Assembly: GCA_034926415.1 (NCBI GenBank)
Contig: JAYFRC010000064.1
Span: 1-36,404, forward strand
From: JAYFRC01 sp034926415
GTDB lineage: Bacteria > Bacillota > Clostridia > Oscillospirales > Oscillospiraceae
Reading direction: 5' to 3'
DNA length: 36,404 bases
Position 1 is the stretch's first letter. The number at the start of each line of letters is the position of its first letter. Shown one piece after another: positions 1 through 7,249 of the stretch. Under the pieces are notes generated by a model. That model ran no database searches. It was given only the letters and a program-made list of their open reading frames with translations, and was not told the DNA's origin. The position numbers and the translations under genes were made by a program.

Positions 1-4
1 AGTA

Positions 5-38
5 AACCCTCAGAGCCGCAAGGCTCTGAGGGTTTTTA
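5..38 (+). terminator. Rho-independent terminator of a gene left of the window
   Basis: A perfect 11-bp stem (positions 7-17 with 22-32) closes a GCAA loop and is followed by five T, then ATT. It can end a plus-strand transcript that enters from the left edge. It also isolates the lipoprotein gene downstream from read-through. Confidence 0.85.
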
Positions 39-98
39 TTTATCTTAGAATTTTGGCGAAATATGGTATTTGCTAGTAACCCGTTAGCAATTGATTCT

Positions 99-126
99 TT
101 GATTTTGTTGCATTTAATGCTATTAT
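99..126 (+). promoter_or_regulatory. Putative sigma-A promoter for the lipoprotein gene
   Basis: A TTGATT -35 box at 99-104 and a TATTAT -10 box at 121-126 are spaced by 16 bp. The start would give a leader of about 140 nt before the ATG at 272. Between them (about 129-266) one plus-strand frame is open and ends at a TAA at 264-266, 5 nt before that ATG. That frame has no convincing start codon and I cannot assign it. Confidence 0.35.
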
Positions 127-271
127 AGGGGAAAAGTATAATTGGCTGTGGGTGGCCATCGGTCAACAATGGCGGAGAAGCGCCGCACGGTGCATATCAT
201 AGCAATACCGCGAAGCTCAAAGGTAATGTACTTATTAAATATATATTTTTAATTAATGGAGTGTAATCACA

Positions 272-784
272 ATGAAAAGACCAGCCGCTTTTTTTGTAGT
301 TATAATTTCTGCTTTCGTATTATTATCCGGGTGTTCTCAGATGCAGCAAGCCAATTCCGATTCAAAAATCAGCAACATTGAATCCATACCCTTTGAGAAA
401 GACCAACTATATGCTGTGGCATATTTGGGGTATGATGAGATTAATGACCTGTCGTTTTATACACAAAACTATTTAGATAGCGAAAACATTCCGATTCACT
501 ATATTTCGGAGGGTGAATACTATCTCGTGATACCGAGATATTCAACCATGAGTGTTTCATTGTACAAAAATGACATGCAGACTATGGGGTCATCCTTGAT
601 ATTTGAAGAAAAAGAGTGTTCTCCCTTTATAGTTCAGTGCAATATAAGTGATATTTTTGCTGATGTAACAATTCGTTTCGTATATAATGAGGAGACCGTT
701 GAATTTTCGCCATACATTTCACTTGAAGATGGAGCGGTCGAGGTGGGAAATAGAGGTGCCAATATAACAAAACAGGCAACCTGA
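272..784 (+). CDS. Small lipoprotein of unknown function
   Basis: This 170-residue protein opens with a lipoprotein signal: a short basic start (MKRP), a hydrophobic core and the lipobox LLSGC, which puts the lipidated cysteine at residue 21. It would be exported and anchored to the outer face of the cell membrane. The mature part is rich in acidic and aromatic residues and looks like a compact beta-rich domain. I recognise no catalytic motif and no named family. Shine-Dalgarno support is an AATGGAG stretch about 10 nt before the ATG. The gene stands alone between terminators at 5-38 and 871-904. Its codons are clearly more A/T-ending than those of every other gene here, so horizontal acquisition is possible. 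Function is unknown. The exported lipoprotein call is solid. Confidence 0.7.
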   Translation: MKRPAAFFVVIISAFVLLSGCSQMQQANSDSKISNIESIPFEKDQLYAVAYLGYDEINDLSFYTQNYLDSENIPIHYISEGEYYLVIPRYSTMSVSLYKNDMQTMGSSLIFEEKECSPFIVQCNISDIFADVTIRFVYNEETVEFSPYISLEDGAVEVGNRGANITKQAT

Positions 785-870
785 AAGTGTATGACCGCAG
801 TCTTCCCGATCCGAGGTTTGCTTAATGTTTAATACATGAAGCGACTGTTCTTTTTCCTCTCAAAAAATTA

Positions 871-904
871 GCCCCGTTCACGGAAGCCCGTGAGCGGGGC
901 TTTT
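871..904. terminator. Bidirectional terminator hairpin
   Basis: A 13-bp stem with one G-T pair (871-883 with 888-900) closes a 4-nt loop. It is followed by TTTT on the plus strand and by a T-rich tract on the minus strand (861-869 is A-rich). It ends the lipoprotein transcript and probably once ended the minus-strand SH3b gene whose remnant lies to its right. Confidence 0.8.
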
Positions 905-924
905 CTGTGTCCAATCAGGTCACG

Positions 925-1038
925 TCAGCACCGGAACAGACAGCCGTTTGCGTACCACCCGGTCATGCCGTTGTAAGTGGCCTTCGTCCATTCTTTAACT
1001 GAGGCGTAGACGGATAGCTTTGTTCCGCTTTTTAACAA
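925..1038 (-). pseudogene. C-terminal remnant of an SH3b-domain protein
   Basis: On the minus strand a short open frame of about 37 codons ends at a TGA (925-927). It reads like the last repeat of a bacterial SH3 domain: KLSVYASVKEW followed by YNGMTGWYANG, the usual pattern of a strand, a W-containing turn and a YNGxTGW core. SH3b domains normally sit at the end of wall hydrolases or exported proteins. No start codon or further domain is visible upstream. The frame runs into the sseB terminator hairpin at 1037-1075, so the 5' part of the gene has been lost. It is not expected to be translated. The family assignment rests on pattern recognition of a short piece. Confidence 0.5.
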
Positions 1039-1075
1039 AACGTTCTTCACGAAAATTTTTCGTGAAGAACGTTTT
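1037..1075 (-). terminator. Terminator of the sseB-like gene
   Basis: A 19-bp perfect inverted repeat (1037-1055 and 1057-1075) has a single central base and A/T-rich outer arms. It lies 13 bp after the stop of the minus-strand sseB-like gene. The outer T-run acts as the U-tract. Near-perfect symmetry means it could work in both directions. Confidence 0.8.
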
Positions 1076-1088
1076 TATCGACGGAACA

Positions 1089-1901
1089 TTAAAGACTTTT
1101 GAGCTCGTCCTCGTCCATTCCGCGGGTATAGATGGGCTCGGCGTTTTCAATGATGCCCTTGAACTGGTCGGACGTCGCGGTAAAACCGATGTTGCGGTTG
1201 TCGACGCAGGGGAGCAGCGACTGCGCGGCATTGCGGAAAAGCTCCTCGCGGCCTTTGACGCCATGCTCTGACTCGACGATGACGAGCCAGGTATAATCCT
1301 TGTCGTCCTCGGGCTGGACTCTGCACATCCACGCGCGCGACACATCGGGTATCTTCTTCATTCCCGAGATGAGAAACGGGCGTACGCAGTCGGGATACTC
1401 CTTAGGTACGGAAAGGCGTATCTGCTGTGGCCCTCCGGCCTTCGGCGCGTTCTCGCCGTTAATTTCAGCTGTTTTCACTCGGCTCCAGAATTTGGCGAGA
1501 TTTTCCACGAGCCCGCGCGGCAGAGTCATGGCTTTTCCAAACGGGTTTATCGTCACGCCCTCGAGTTTATCGCGCCCTACTATATAGCCGAAGCAGTCGG
1601 ACATATCGGCCTTAACTACATGGCGCGTCAGCATTATGTTATTGTTGCGAGTCAGCTCCGTCCAGTCGGTGAACACGGGTATCCAGAGCTTACCCTCGGA
1701 ATTTTTTATTGTTAAGGGCGGAAGCTCGTCATCGGGTATCTTGTGCTTGCCGTTGAACGGGTCAATAACGGGCACGAGAAATTCGGCGCGGACGAGCGCC
1801 TCCGTCATTGCGTTCTGAGCCTCTTTGCCGCCGTCCTTAAGCGCCGCAATGGCGTTTATCACGGCGTCGTTCCTTACGTTTTTGATACTTTCCATTGCCA
1901 T
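1089..1901 (-). CDS. SseB-family protein
   Basis: This 270-residue protein matches the two-domain SseB architecture. The N-terminal SseB domain spans about residues 15-130, including the blocks LVPVIDPFNG and WIPVFTDWTEL. The SseB C-terminal domain spans about 150-260, with RPFLISGMKKIPDVSRAW and YTWLVIVESE. In E. coli, sseB was found through its effect on serine sensitivity. The biochemical role is not settled, so none is claimed here. There is no signal peptide, so it should be cytoplasmic. The chosen ATG at 1901 has an AGGAAAGG site 3-4 nt upstream. The ATG two codons later (1895) is a slightly better-spaced alternative. It lies 15 bp after the kinase gene and is the last gene of the nfo-kinase-sseB run. 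Confidence 0.8.
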   Translation of the reverse strand: MAMESIKNVRNDAVINAIAALKDGGKEAQNAMTEALVRAEFLVPVIDPFNGKHKIPDDELPPLTIKNSEGKLWIPVFTDWTELTRNNNIMLTRHVVKADMSDCFGYIVGRDKLEGVTINPFGKAMTLPRGLVENLAKFWSRVKTAEINGENAPKAGGPQQIRLSVPKEYPDCVRPFLISGMKKIPDVSRAWMCRVQPEDDKDYTWLVIVESEHGVKGREELFRNAAQSLLPCVDNRNIGFTATSDQFKGIIENAEPIYTRGMDEDELKSL

Positions 1902-1916
1902 GACCTTTCCTTTTCT

Positions 1917-2429
1917 TTAATCGAGCTGGTTTCTGACTATCTGTTCCACCATCTGCTCGGTAGTGGTTTCGCCGCCGCCAGCGGTGACGCTTATATCCGC
2001 CCAGCGCCTGTAAATGGGCAGGCGTATCTTGTATATGTCGGCCAGCGTCTGGCCGGGCGCGAAGGCTATTCCACGCGTAACGATGTTGCTTATCCGCCGC
2101 TCAAGCTCGGTAAGCGGAACGTCGAGAAAAACTATCGTGCCGTTCGACCTTAGATGCGTCATCGCGCTGTCCTTTATCGGAACGCTCCCGCCGGTGGCGA
2201 CGACGGTTCCGTGAAAGTCGGTGTCGAGCACGGCGGCCTCCTCGATATTGAGAAATTCGTCAAGCCCCTTTGCATCCAGTATTTCCTGAAGCGTCGAATT
2301 TTCGCGCTTGCAGATAAGCAGGTCGGTGTCGACAAAATCCATGCCGAGCGTTTTCGCGAGGATTACGCCGACGGTGCTCTTGCCGGAGCCAGGCATGCCG
2401 ATAAGCACTATATTGCGGTCGTGTCTCAT
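1917..2429 (-). CDS. aroK: Shikimate kinase-like P-loop kinase
   Basis: This 170-residue protein has the fold and length of shikimate kinase, the ATP-dependent 3-phosphorylation step of the chorismate pathway. A Walker A loop GMPGSGKST lies at residues 11-19, the DTD pair at 34-36, GGS at 80-82, a lid arginine around 119 (TRGIAFAPGQTL) and RLPIY with R136. Two differences matter. The arginine that normally follows F in the EFRxxE motif and binds the shikimate carboxylate is Leu60 (EFLNIEE), and the usual GGG is GGS. ATP binding is therefore certain by motif. Shikimate as substrate is inferred from the family and less certain. The neighbours are nfo and an sseB-like gene, not other aro genes. 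Confidence 0.72.
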   Translation of the reverse strand: MRHDRNIVLIGMPGSGKSTVGVILAKTLGMDFVDTDLLICKRENSTLQEILDAKGLDEFLNIEEAAVLDTDFHGTVVATGGSVPIKDSAMTHLRSNGTIVFLDVPLTELERRISNIVTRGIAFAPGQTLADIYKIRLPIYRRWADISVTAGGGETTTEQMVEQIVRNQLD

Positions 2430-2445
2430 GTTTTATGACCATTCC

Positions 2446-3279
2446 CTATCCTTTGTATTTTTCGCGCATCAGCGCGATTTCACGCGCGTAGCCGTCGAGT
2501 TCGTTGGGCGTTTCGAGACAGAACGGGAGATCGCGCAGCGCCGGGTGATTCACGACGCGCGCGAGCGCGTCAAGCCCTATCGCTCCCTCGCCTATCCGCG
2601 CGTGCCGGTCCTTGCGGGCTCCAAGCGGGTTCAGGCTGTCGTTCAAATGCACGGCTTTCAGCCGCGCGAGCCCAATGGTTTTATCAAAATTTTGAAGAAC
2701 GCCGTCTAGATCTCCCGCGATGTCGTACCCGCCGTCCCAGACGTGGCAGGTGTCGAGGCAGACGCCGACGTGGTCTTCAAGCTCTACGCGGTCGATGACA
2801 GCGCGAAGCTGAGAAAAAGTTCCGCCGACTTCGCTGCCCTTTCCGGCCATCGTCTCAAGCAGCACGGTCGTGCTCTGCTCCTTCGACAGCACGGCGTTAA
2901 GCGTCTTTGCAATCAGCTCGACGCCCGTTTCCTCGCCCTGCCCGACATGGCTTCCGGGGTGGAAATTGTAATAGTTTCCGGGAAGATATTCCATGCGCCT
3001 CAAGTCGTCGGCCATGGTCTTGAGCGCAAACTCGCGTATGTGCGCGTCAAGAGCGCAGCAGTTGAGCGTGTACGGCGCGTGAGCGATTATCTTACCGAAA
3101 TTGTTTTCACGCATCAGCGCGCTAAGCGCGTCCGCGTCCGATTTGTCGATAGCCTTGGCCTTTCCGCCGCGCGGGTTCCTCGTAAAAAACTGGAACGTGT
3201 CGGCGCCTATCGAGAGCGCGGTTTCGCCCATGGCGGCGAAGCCTTTTGTCGACGACAGGTGGCAGCCTATTGTAAGCAT
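2446..3279 (-). CDS. nfo: Endonuclease IV (AP endonuclease)
   Basis: This 277-residue protein is endonuclease IV, which cuts DNA 5' of abasic sites in base excision repair. It is an AP endonuclease 2 TIM barrel using three zinc ions. The family blocks appear in order: HLSSTKG near the N-terminus, AHAPYTLN around 66-73, NFHPGSHVG around 105-113, LLETMAGKGSEVG around 140-152, CLDTCHVWDGGYD around 174-186, KAVHLNDS around 208-215, DRHARIGEG around 224-232 and CLETP near the end. Together these supply the His, Glu and Asp zinc ligands. Length is normal and no key residue is missing. It starts at ATG 3279 and ends with TAG, which shows that TAG is a real stop codon in this genome. It is the first gene of the minus-strand run toward sseB. 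Confidence 0.96.
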   Translation of the reverse strand: MLTIGCHLSSTKGFAAMGETALSIGADTFQFFTRNPRGGKAKAIDKSDADALSALMRENNFGKIIAHAPYTLNCCALDAHIREFALKTMADDLRRMEYLPGNYYNFHPGSHVGQGEETGVELIAKTLNAVLSKEQSTTVLLETMAGKGSEVGGTFSQLRAVIDRVELEDHVGVCLDTCHVWDGGYDIAGDLDGVLQNFDKTIGLARLKAVHLNDSLNPLGARKDRHARIGEGAIGLDALARVVNHPALRDLPFCLETPNELDGYAREIALMREKYKG

Positions 3280-3349
3280 TTGATTCTTCCTTTGCTAGAA
3301 ATATTTTTCTTGGGGCTAGGGGAGGCGCCGGTTCAATGCTTCTCGCTCT

Positions 3350-3384
3350 AAAAAGCGGACGGCGCTTATGTCCGTCCGCTTTTT
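3350..3384. terminator. Strong terminator after ftsH
   Basis: A perfect 13-bp stem (3350-3362 with 3372-3384) with a 9-nt loop begins 2 bp after the ftsH stop. T-runs at the outer ends let it work on the minus strand. It closes the gdpP-to-ftsH run. Confidence 0.88.
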
Positions 3385-3385
3385 G

Positions 3386-5302
3386 TTATTCCGCTTCCGG
3401 CAGGGCGGCGCACATCTTTTCAAACTCCGCGGCCTCCATGACCTCGTGCTCGAGCAGATAATCCGCCACGCGGCTGAGCAGGCCGCGGTTGTTCCCGAGG
3501 ATGTCCTCGCAGCGGCGGTAAGCCCCGTCGACTATCTTCTTTATCTCGTCGTCTATCTGTGCCGCGACCTTTTCGGAATAACTCTTCTGCTGTGCCATGC
3601 TGCGGCCGATAAATATCTCGTCGTGCCCGGATTCGAAGGAAATGGAGCCGATGGCGTCACTCATGCCGTAGGCCGTCACCATCTTGCGCGCCATCTGAGA
3701 CGCGCGCTGGATATCGTTGGACGCGCCGGTGGAAATGTCTCCGAGCATCAGGCTCTCGGCCACGCGGCCGCCAAGCAGGGAGGTTATCTCGTCGAGCATA
3801 TAGCTGCGCGACATATAGCTCCTGTCCTCGGCGGGAAGCGATATGGTCATGCCCCCGGCCTGCCCGCGCGGAATGACGGATATCTGATGCACGGGGTCGC
3901 AGTTCGGTAGCGAGTGTATCACTATTGCGTGCCCCGCCTCATGGTAGGCTGTGAGCCTGCGCTCGTGCGCGGGTATGACGCGGCTCTTCTTCTCGGGACC
4001 GGCAATGACTTTTATCATCGCGTCGCGCAGATCGTCCATGCTTATCGCGCGTTCATTTTTCCTCGCAGCGAGCAGTGCGCCCTCGTTTGAAAGATTTTCA
4101 AGGTCCGCTCCGGCAAAGCCGGAGGTGCTTTGCGCTATAACGTGCAGGTCGACGTCCTCGGCCAGCGGTTTGTTTTTGGTATGAACTTTGAGTATCTCCT
4201 CGCGCCCCTTTATGTCGGGGAGACCGACAAATACCTGACGGTCGAAACGTCCGGGACGGAGCAGCGCGGGGTCAAGCACGTCGACGCGGTTCGTCGCCGC
4301 CATAACGACGACGCCCTCGTTGCTGCCGAAGCCGTCCATCTCGACGAGGAGTTGGTTAAGCGTCTGCTCGCGTTCGTCGTGGCCGCCGCCGAGGCCGGTG
4401 CCGCGCTGGCGCCCTACGGCGTCTATCTCGTCGATGAACACGATGGCGGGCGCGGTTTTTTTTGCCTGCTCGAAAAGATCGCGCACGCGCGATGCTCCGA
4501 CGCCGACATAGAGCTCAACGAAATCGGAGCCGGAGATCGAGAGAAACTGAACGTCCGCTTCACCTGCGACCGCCTTGGCGAGCAGCGTTTTGCCGGTGCC
4601 CGGAGGGCCGACGAGGAGAACGCCCTTGGGTATGCGGGCACCGAGAGCCGTATATTTTTCGGGGTCCTGAAGGAACGACACTATTTCCTGAAGTTCCTCC
4701 TTTTCCTCATCCACGCCGGCGACGTCGGCGAAGGTGATTTTCTTTCCGCCGGAGATGCCCACATGCGTGCGCGCCTTGCCGAATTTCTCGGTCCTGTCGC
4801 TCTGCGCGGCTGCGCCGCCAACGGTGCGCGCCATGGTGAAATACCACATCACGCCCAGCACGACAAAGATGAGTATATAGGGCAGGAACATCGCCCACCA
4901 GGGCGCGGAAGCCGCGGGCAGGTAATCGTAGGAAGTAATTATTCCGCTCGCGTACTCTCTGGATATGAGGTCTCCGAGGTCGTCGCGGAATATCTCGACG
5001 CTGTACAGCTTGCTTACGGCGACAGTGCTGCCGTTGTAGTCGTGATAGAGGTTCATCGTCAGGGTGTTTCCGTCCACGGAGAAGGACTCGACGTTCTCCT
5101 GCTGGAACATATCGACCACGCTCGAATAGGGAAGCGAAGAATCCCCGATTTTGCCGTTGATAAGAAAAACCATGCACAGCAATATGAGAAGAAGAATCAG
5201 GTAAAGGCCTATGTTTCGTCCCCAATGGCTGGATTTTTTGTCGTTTTCAGTGTTAGGATTGGAATTCATTTTTACGATCAGTCCTTTGCGCCTCACCGGC
5301 AT
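3386..5302 (-). CDS. ftsH: ATP-dependent zinc metalloprotease FtsH
   Basis: This 638-residue protein is the membrane-bound AAA+ protease that pulls and degrades misfolded or regulatory membrane and cytosolic proteins. Two membrane segments lie at about residues 30-49 and 135-155, flanking an extracytoplasmic loop. The AAA module follows: Walker A GPPGTGKT at 232-239, pore loop FVELYVGVGAS near 261-271, Walker B VFIDEID at 288-294, and the second region of homology with its two arginines near 338-355. The protease site is HEAGH at 454-458 with the third zinc ligand D530 in STGASNDIQRA. The ATG at 5302 and the ATG twelve codons in (5269) are both possible starts. The second has an AAAGGA about 12 nt upstream, neither is clear-cut. 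It sits last in tilS-hpt-ftsH, the standard Firmicutes order. Confidence 0.97.
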   Translation of the reverse strand: MPVRRKGLIVKMNSNPNTENDKKSSHWGRNIGLYLILLLILLCMVFLINGKIGDSSLPYSSVVDMFQQENVESFSVDGNTLTMNLYHDYNGSTVAVSKLYSVEIFRDDLGDLISREYASGIITSYDYLPAASAPWWAMFLPYILIFVVLGVMWYFTMARTVGGAAAQSDRTEKFGKARTHVGISGGKKITFADVAGVDEEKEELQEIVSFLQDPEKYTALGARIPKGVLLVGPPGTGKTLLAKAVAGEADVQFLSISGSDFVELYVGVGASRVRDLFEQAKKTAPAIVFIDEIDAVGRQRGTGLGGGHDEREQTLNQLLVEMDGFGSNEGVVVMAATNRVDVLDPALLRPGRFDRQVFVGLPDIKGREEILKVHTKNKPLAEDVDLHVIAQSTSGFAGADLENLSNEGALLAARKNERAISMDDLRDAMIKVIAGPEKKSRVIPAHERRLTAYHEAGHAIVIHSLPNCDPVHQISVIPRGQAGGMTISLPAEDRSYMSRSYMLDEITSLLGGRVAESLMLGDISTGASNDIQRASQMARKMVTAYGMSDAIGSISFESGHDEIFIGRSMAQQKSYSEKVAAQIDDEIKKIVDGAYRRCEDILGNNRGLLSRVADYLLEHEVMEAAEFEKMCAALPEAE

Positions 5303-5314
5303 CCGGCGGGATAA

Positions 5315-5878
5315 TCATTTGCCCTGATAGACCTCGGGCTTCAAAACGCCTATGTACGGGAGATTGCGGTAGCGTTCCGCGTAGTCAAGACCGTAGCCCA
5401 CGGCGAATTCGTCGGGTATCTCGAAGCCGCAGTAATCCGGGGTTATGGGTTTGGTGCGGCGGGACGGCTTGTCGAGCAGAGCGCATATCTTAACGCTCGC
5501 CGCCCCTCTGTCCATGAAGTGATGCTTGAGATTGAAGAGCGTGTTGCCGCTGTCGAGGATATCCTCGACGAGGATTATGTTTCGGCCCGTAAGATTGGCC
5601 TTCACGTCGTAGGATATCTTGACTACGCCGGAGCTGACGGTTCCGCTCTGATAAGAGGAGGCGGATATGAAATCAAGCTGGCTCGGAATATTGCAGACCT
5701 TCATTAGGTCGGCGAAAAAGACAAACGAGCCGCGAAGCACGCCGACGAACAAAGGGTCCTTATCTTCGTAATCTCTCGCTATGGCCGCGCCGATGCGTGT
5801 CACGCACTCTTTTATCTTGGCCTCGGACACGAGCACTCTCTCAATATCTGTTTCTATGGTTTTCAAATTAGATCCCAT
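5315..5878 (-). CDS. hpt: Hypoxanthine phosphoribosyltransferase
   Basis: This 187-residue purine salvage enzyme joins hypoxanthine (or guanine) to PRPP to make IMP or GMP in the cytosol. The PRPP-binding signature IILVEDILDSGNTL spans residues 101-114. The PRPP loop LRGSFVFFADL lies near 48-58, and LDKPSRR and FAVGYGLDYAERYRNLP near 135-172 are family-typical. Length is normal for bacterial Hpt. An AAGGA sits directly against the ATG at 5878, so the TTG at codon 5 (5866) is a possible alternative start. It is 22 bp after tilS and 12 bp before ftsH. In Bacillus Hpt also binds TilS and FtsH-linked regulators, which fits this neighbourhood, but nothing here proves such a link. Confidence 0.95.
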   Translation of the reverse strand: MGSNLKTIETDIERVLVSEAKIKECVTRIGAAIARDYEDKDPLFVGVLRGSFVFFADLMKVCNIPSQLDFISASSYQSGTVSSGVVKISYDVKANLTGRNIILVEDILDSGNTLFNLKHHFMDRGAASVKICALLDKPSRRTKPITPDYCGFEIPDEFAVGYGLDYAERYRNLPYIGVLKPEVYQGK

Positions 5879-5900
5879 CCTTGTTTATTATTGTTTATGT

Positions 5901-7214
5901 TTATTTGCGGAAAAAATCCACAACAAACTTTCTGCATTCCGCCGTCGGAGCAAATTCACCGTCCGCGCCGAGTCCGTATACCGCGGCCGCGCGGTCTCCG
6001 ACGAATATGACCGGAATCGAATCCCGTTCGTCCGCGGGAACCTTTTCGTCTATCATCAGTTTTTTGAGCGACTTGCCGCTGCGGCCGGCGAGCGTTATGC
6101 GGTCACCCTCGTGCCTCGAGTCCGCGAACACCGCGTCGTGTATCGCGTCGTTGTTCAGCACGAGCCGGTTTTCCTTTTTCGCAACGTCGCCGTCGACGAC
6201 GCGCGTTTCTATTATCCACGCGCCTGCGTCCACGCGGCCCACGGGAGGAAGCGCCGTGTTGACGAGCGCGGGCCCGTCGCCCGAGACAAGGGAGACGCGC
6301 AGCCTGCCGTACACATTGCGCACTAGTATGCCGCCGGGAAGATTGAGTCTTGCCGACGGCCCGCTGTTTCTCGCGAGAGCCAGCATATCGTCTATGTGCC
6401 CCGCGGTCACGTCCTTTTTTCCGACCGGAAGCAGCGCCAGCATTCGGCGCAGAACGCGCTTTGCCATCGGCGACGGAAGCGAGCAGAGCTCGTCCCGGGA
6501 TATCGAAACGCCGCCGTTTTCGCGCTCGGCGCTTTTGACTATGCGCGCGGAGAGCTGATTCAGGTACTTGTTCTCCTCGCGCAGTATTCCGGACGTGCGG
6601 TTTATGCTGTCGGTGGCGGAGGGATTTATTTCGCGAAGGACTGGCATGACCCTGTGCCTTATTTTGTTTCTAGTTATCTCAAGGTCGCAGTTTGTCTCGT
6701 CCTCGATGTGCGGCACTCCCCGGGATTTGAGATACGCTTCTATCTCGCCGCGCGTCGTATCGAGCAGGGGGCGTATGAATATCCCGCGTACGGGCGCTAT
6801 TCCCGTAAGCCCCTCCATGCCGGTGCCGCGTATGAGATTCATAAGCACCGTCTCGGCGTTGTCCTCGGCATTGTGGGCCGTCGCTATACGGACCGCGCCA
6901 AGCTCTACGGCGGCTTTTTCGAGATAGGCGTAGCGCAGGTTCCGCGCCGCCTCCTCTATCGTCCAGCCGTGCTCCTGCGCGGCTGCGCGCACGTCGCCGT
7001 GCCCGCAGCGGAATTCTATATTGTGCTTTTCACACCATTCGCGGACGAAGGCCTCGTCGCGGTCCGCGTTTTCGCCGCGGAGGTGATGGTTGAAGTGCGC
7101 GGCGGCGACGGTGAAACCGCCCTTTTGGGACAGCTCGCCAAGCCACGTCAGCATACACATCGAATCAGTTCCGCCGGACACGGCGCACAGCACCAGGCCG
7201 CTCTCGGGCAGCAT
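5901..7214 (-). CDS. tilS: tRNA(Ile)-lysidine synthase, N-terminus interrupted by amber codon
   Basis: This enzyme of 437 residues uses ATP to add lysine to C34 of the CAU-anticodon tRNA(Ile), so that it reads AUA. The PP-loop SGGTDS is at residues 13-18. HFNHHLRGENADRDE, IEEAARNLRYAYLE and TAHNAEDNAETVLMNLIRGTG are family blocks of the catalytic domain, and the C-terminal TilS domains fill residues 220-437. The start is odd. From ATG 7214 only about 12 residues precede the PP-loop, shorter than usual. Upstream the same frame continues from a GTG at 7244, 5 bp after the dnaB stop, as VKSEFLKR, then TAG (7218-7220), then GMLPESG. That is what a normal TilS N-terminus looks like. Either the ATG is used, giving a slightly short protein, or the amber codon is a mutation or sequence error. 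Confidence 0.93.
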   Translation of the reverse strand: MLPESGLVLCAVSGGTDSMCMLTWLGELSQKGGFTVAAAHFNHHLRGENADRDEAFVREWCEKHNIEFRCGHGDVRAAAQEHGWTIEEAARNLRYAYLEKAAVELGAVRIATAHNAEDNAETVLMNLIRGTGMEGLTGIAPVRGIFIRPLLDTTRGEIEAYLKSRGVPHIEDETNCDLEITRNKIRHRVMPVLREINPSATDSINRTSGILREENKYLNQLSARIVKSAERENGGVSISRDELCSLPSPMAKRVLRRMLALLPVGKKDVTAGHIDDMLALARNSGPSARLNLPGGILVRNVYGRLRVSLVSGDGPALVNTALPPVGRVDAGAWIIETRVVDGDVAKKENRLVLNNDAIHDAVFADSRHEGDRITLAGRSGKSLKKLMIDEKVPADERDSIPVIFVGDRAAAVYGLGADGEFAPTAECRKFVVDFFRK

Positions 7215-7249
7215 GCCCTAGCGTTTAAGAAATTCTGATTTCACTTAAG

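Larger units (their letters stand above)
785..1088. other. Gene-free stretch of decayed sequence
   Basis: This 304-base stretch holds the bidirectional terminator at 871-904, the SH3b remnant at 925-1038 and the sseB terminator at 1037-1075. I see nothing interpretable in 785-860. Confidence 0.6.

Noticed and set aside
148..252. Start of a recombinase-like protein (frame beginning MAEKRRTVHII at 169)
   Set aside because: The frame stops after about 27 codons and shows no catalytic motif. The similarity is only in a few basic residues.
4130..5314. 394-codon plus-strand frame opposite ftsH
   Set aside because: It is a shadow of the GC-biased codon use of ftsH. It has no protein-like motif and no ribosome site, and ftsH is certain.
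5901..7244. Reassignment of TAG to an amino acid in this genome, suggested by tilS
   Set aside because: nfo ends in TAG at the expected end of the protein, so TAG works as a stop.
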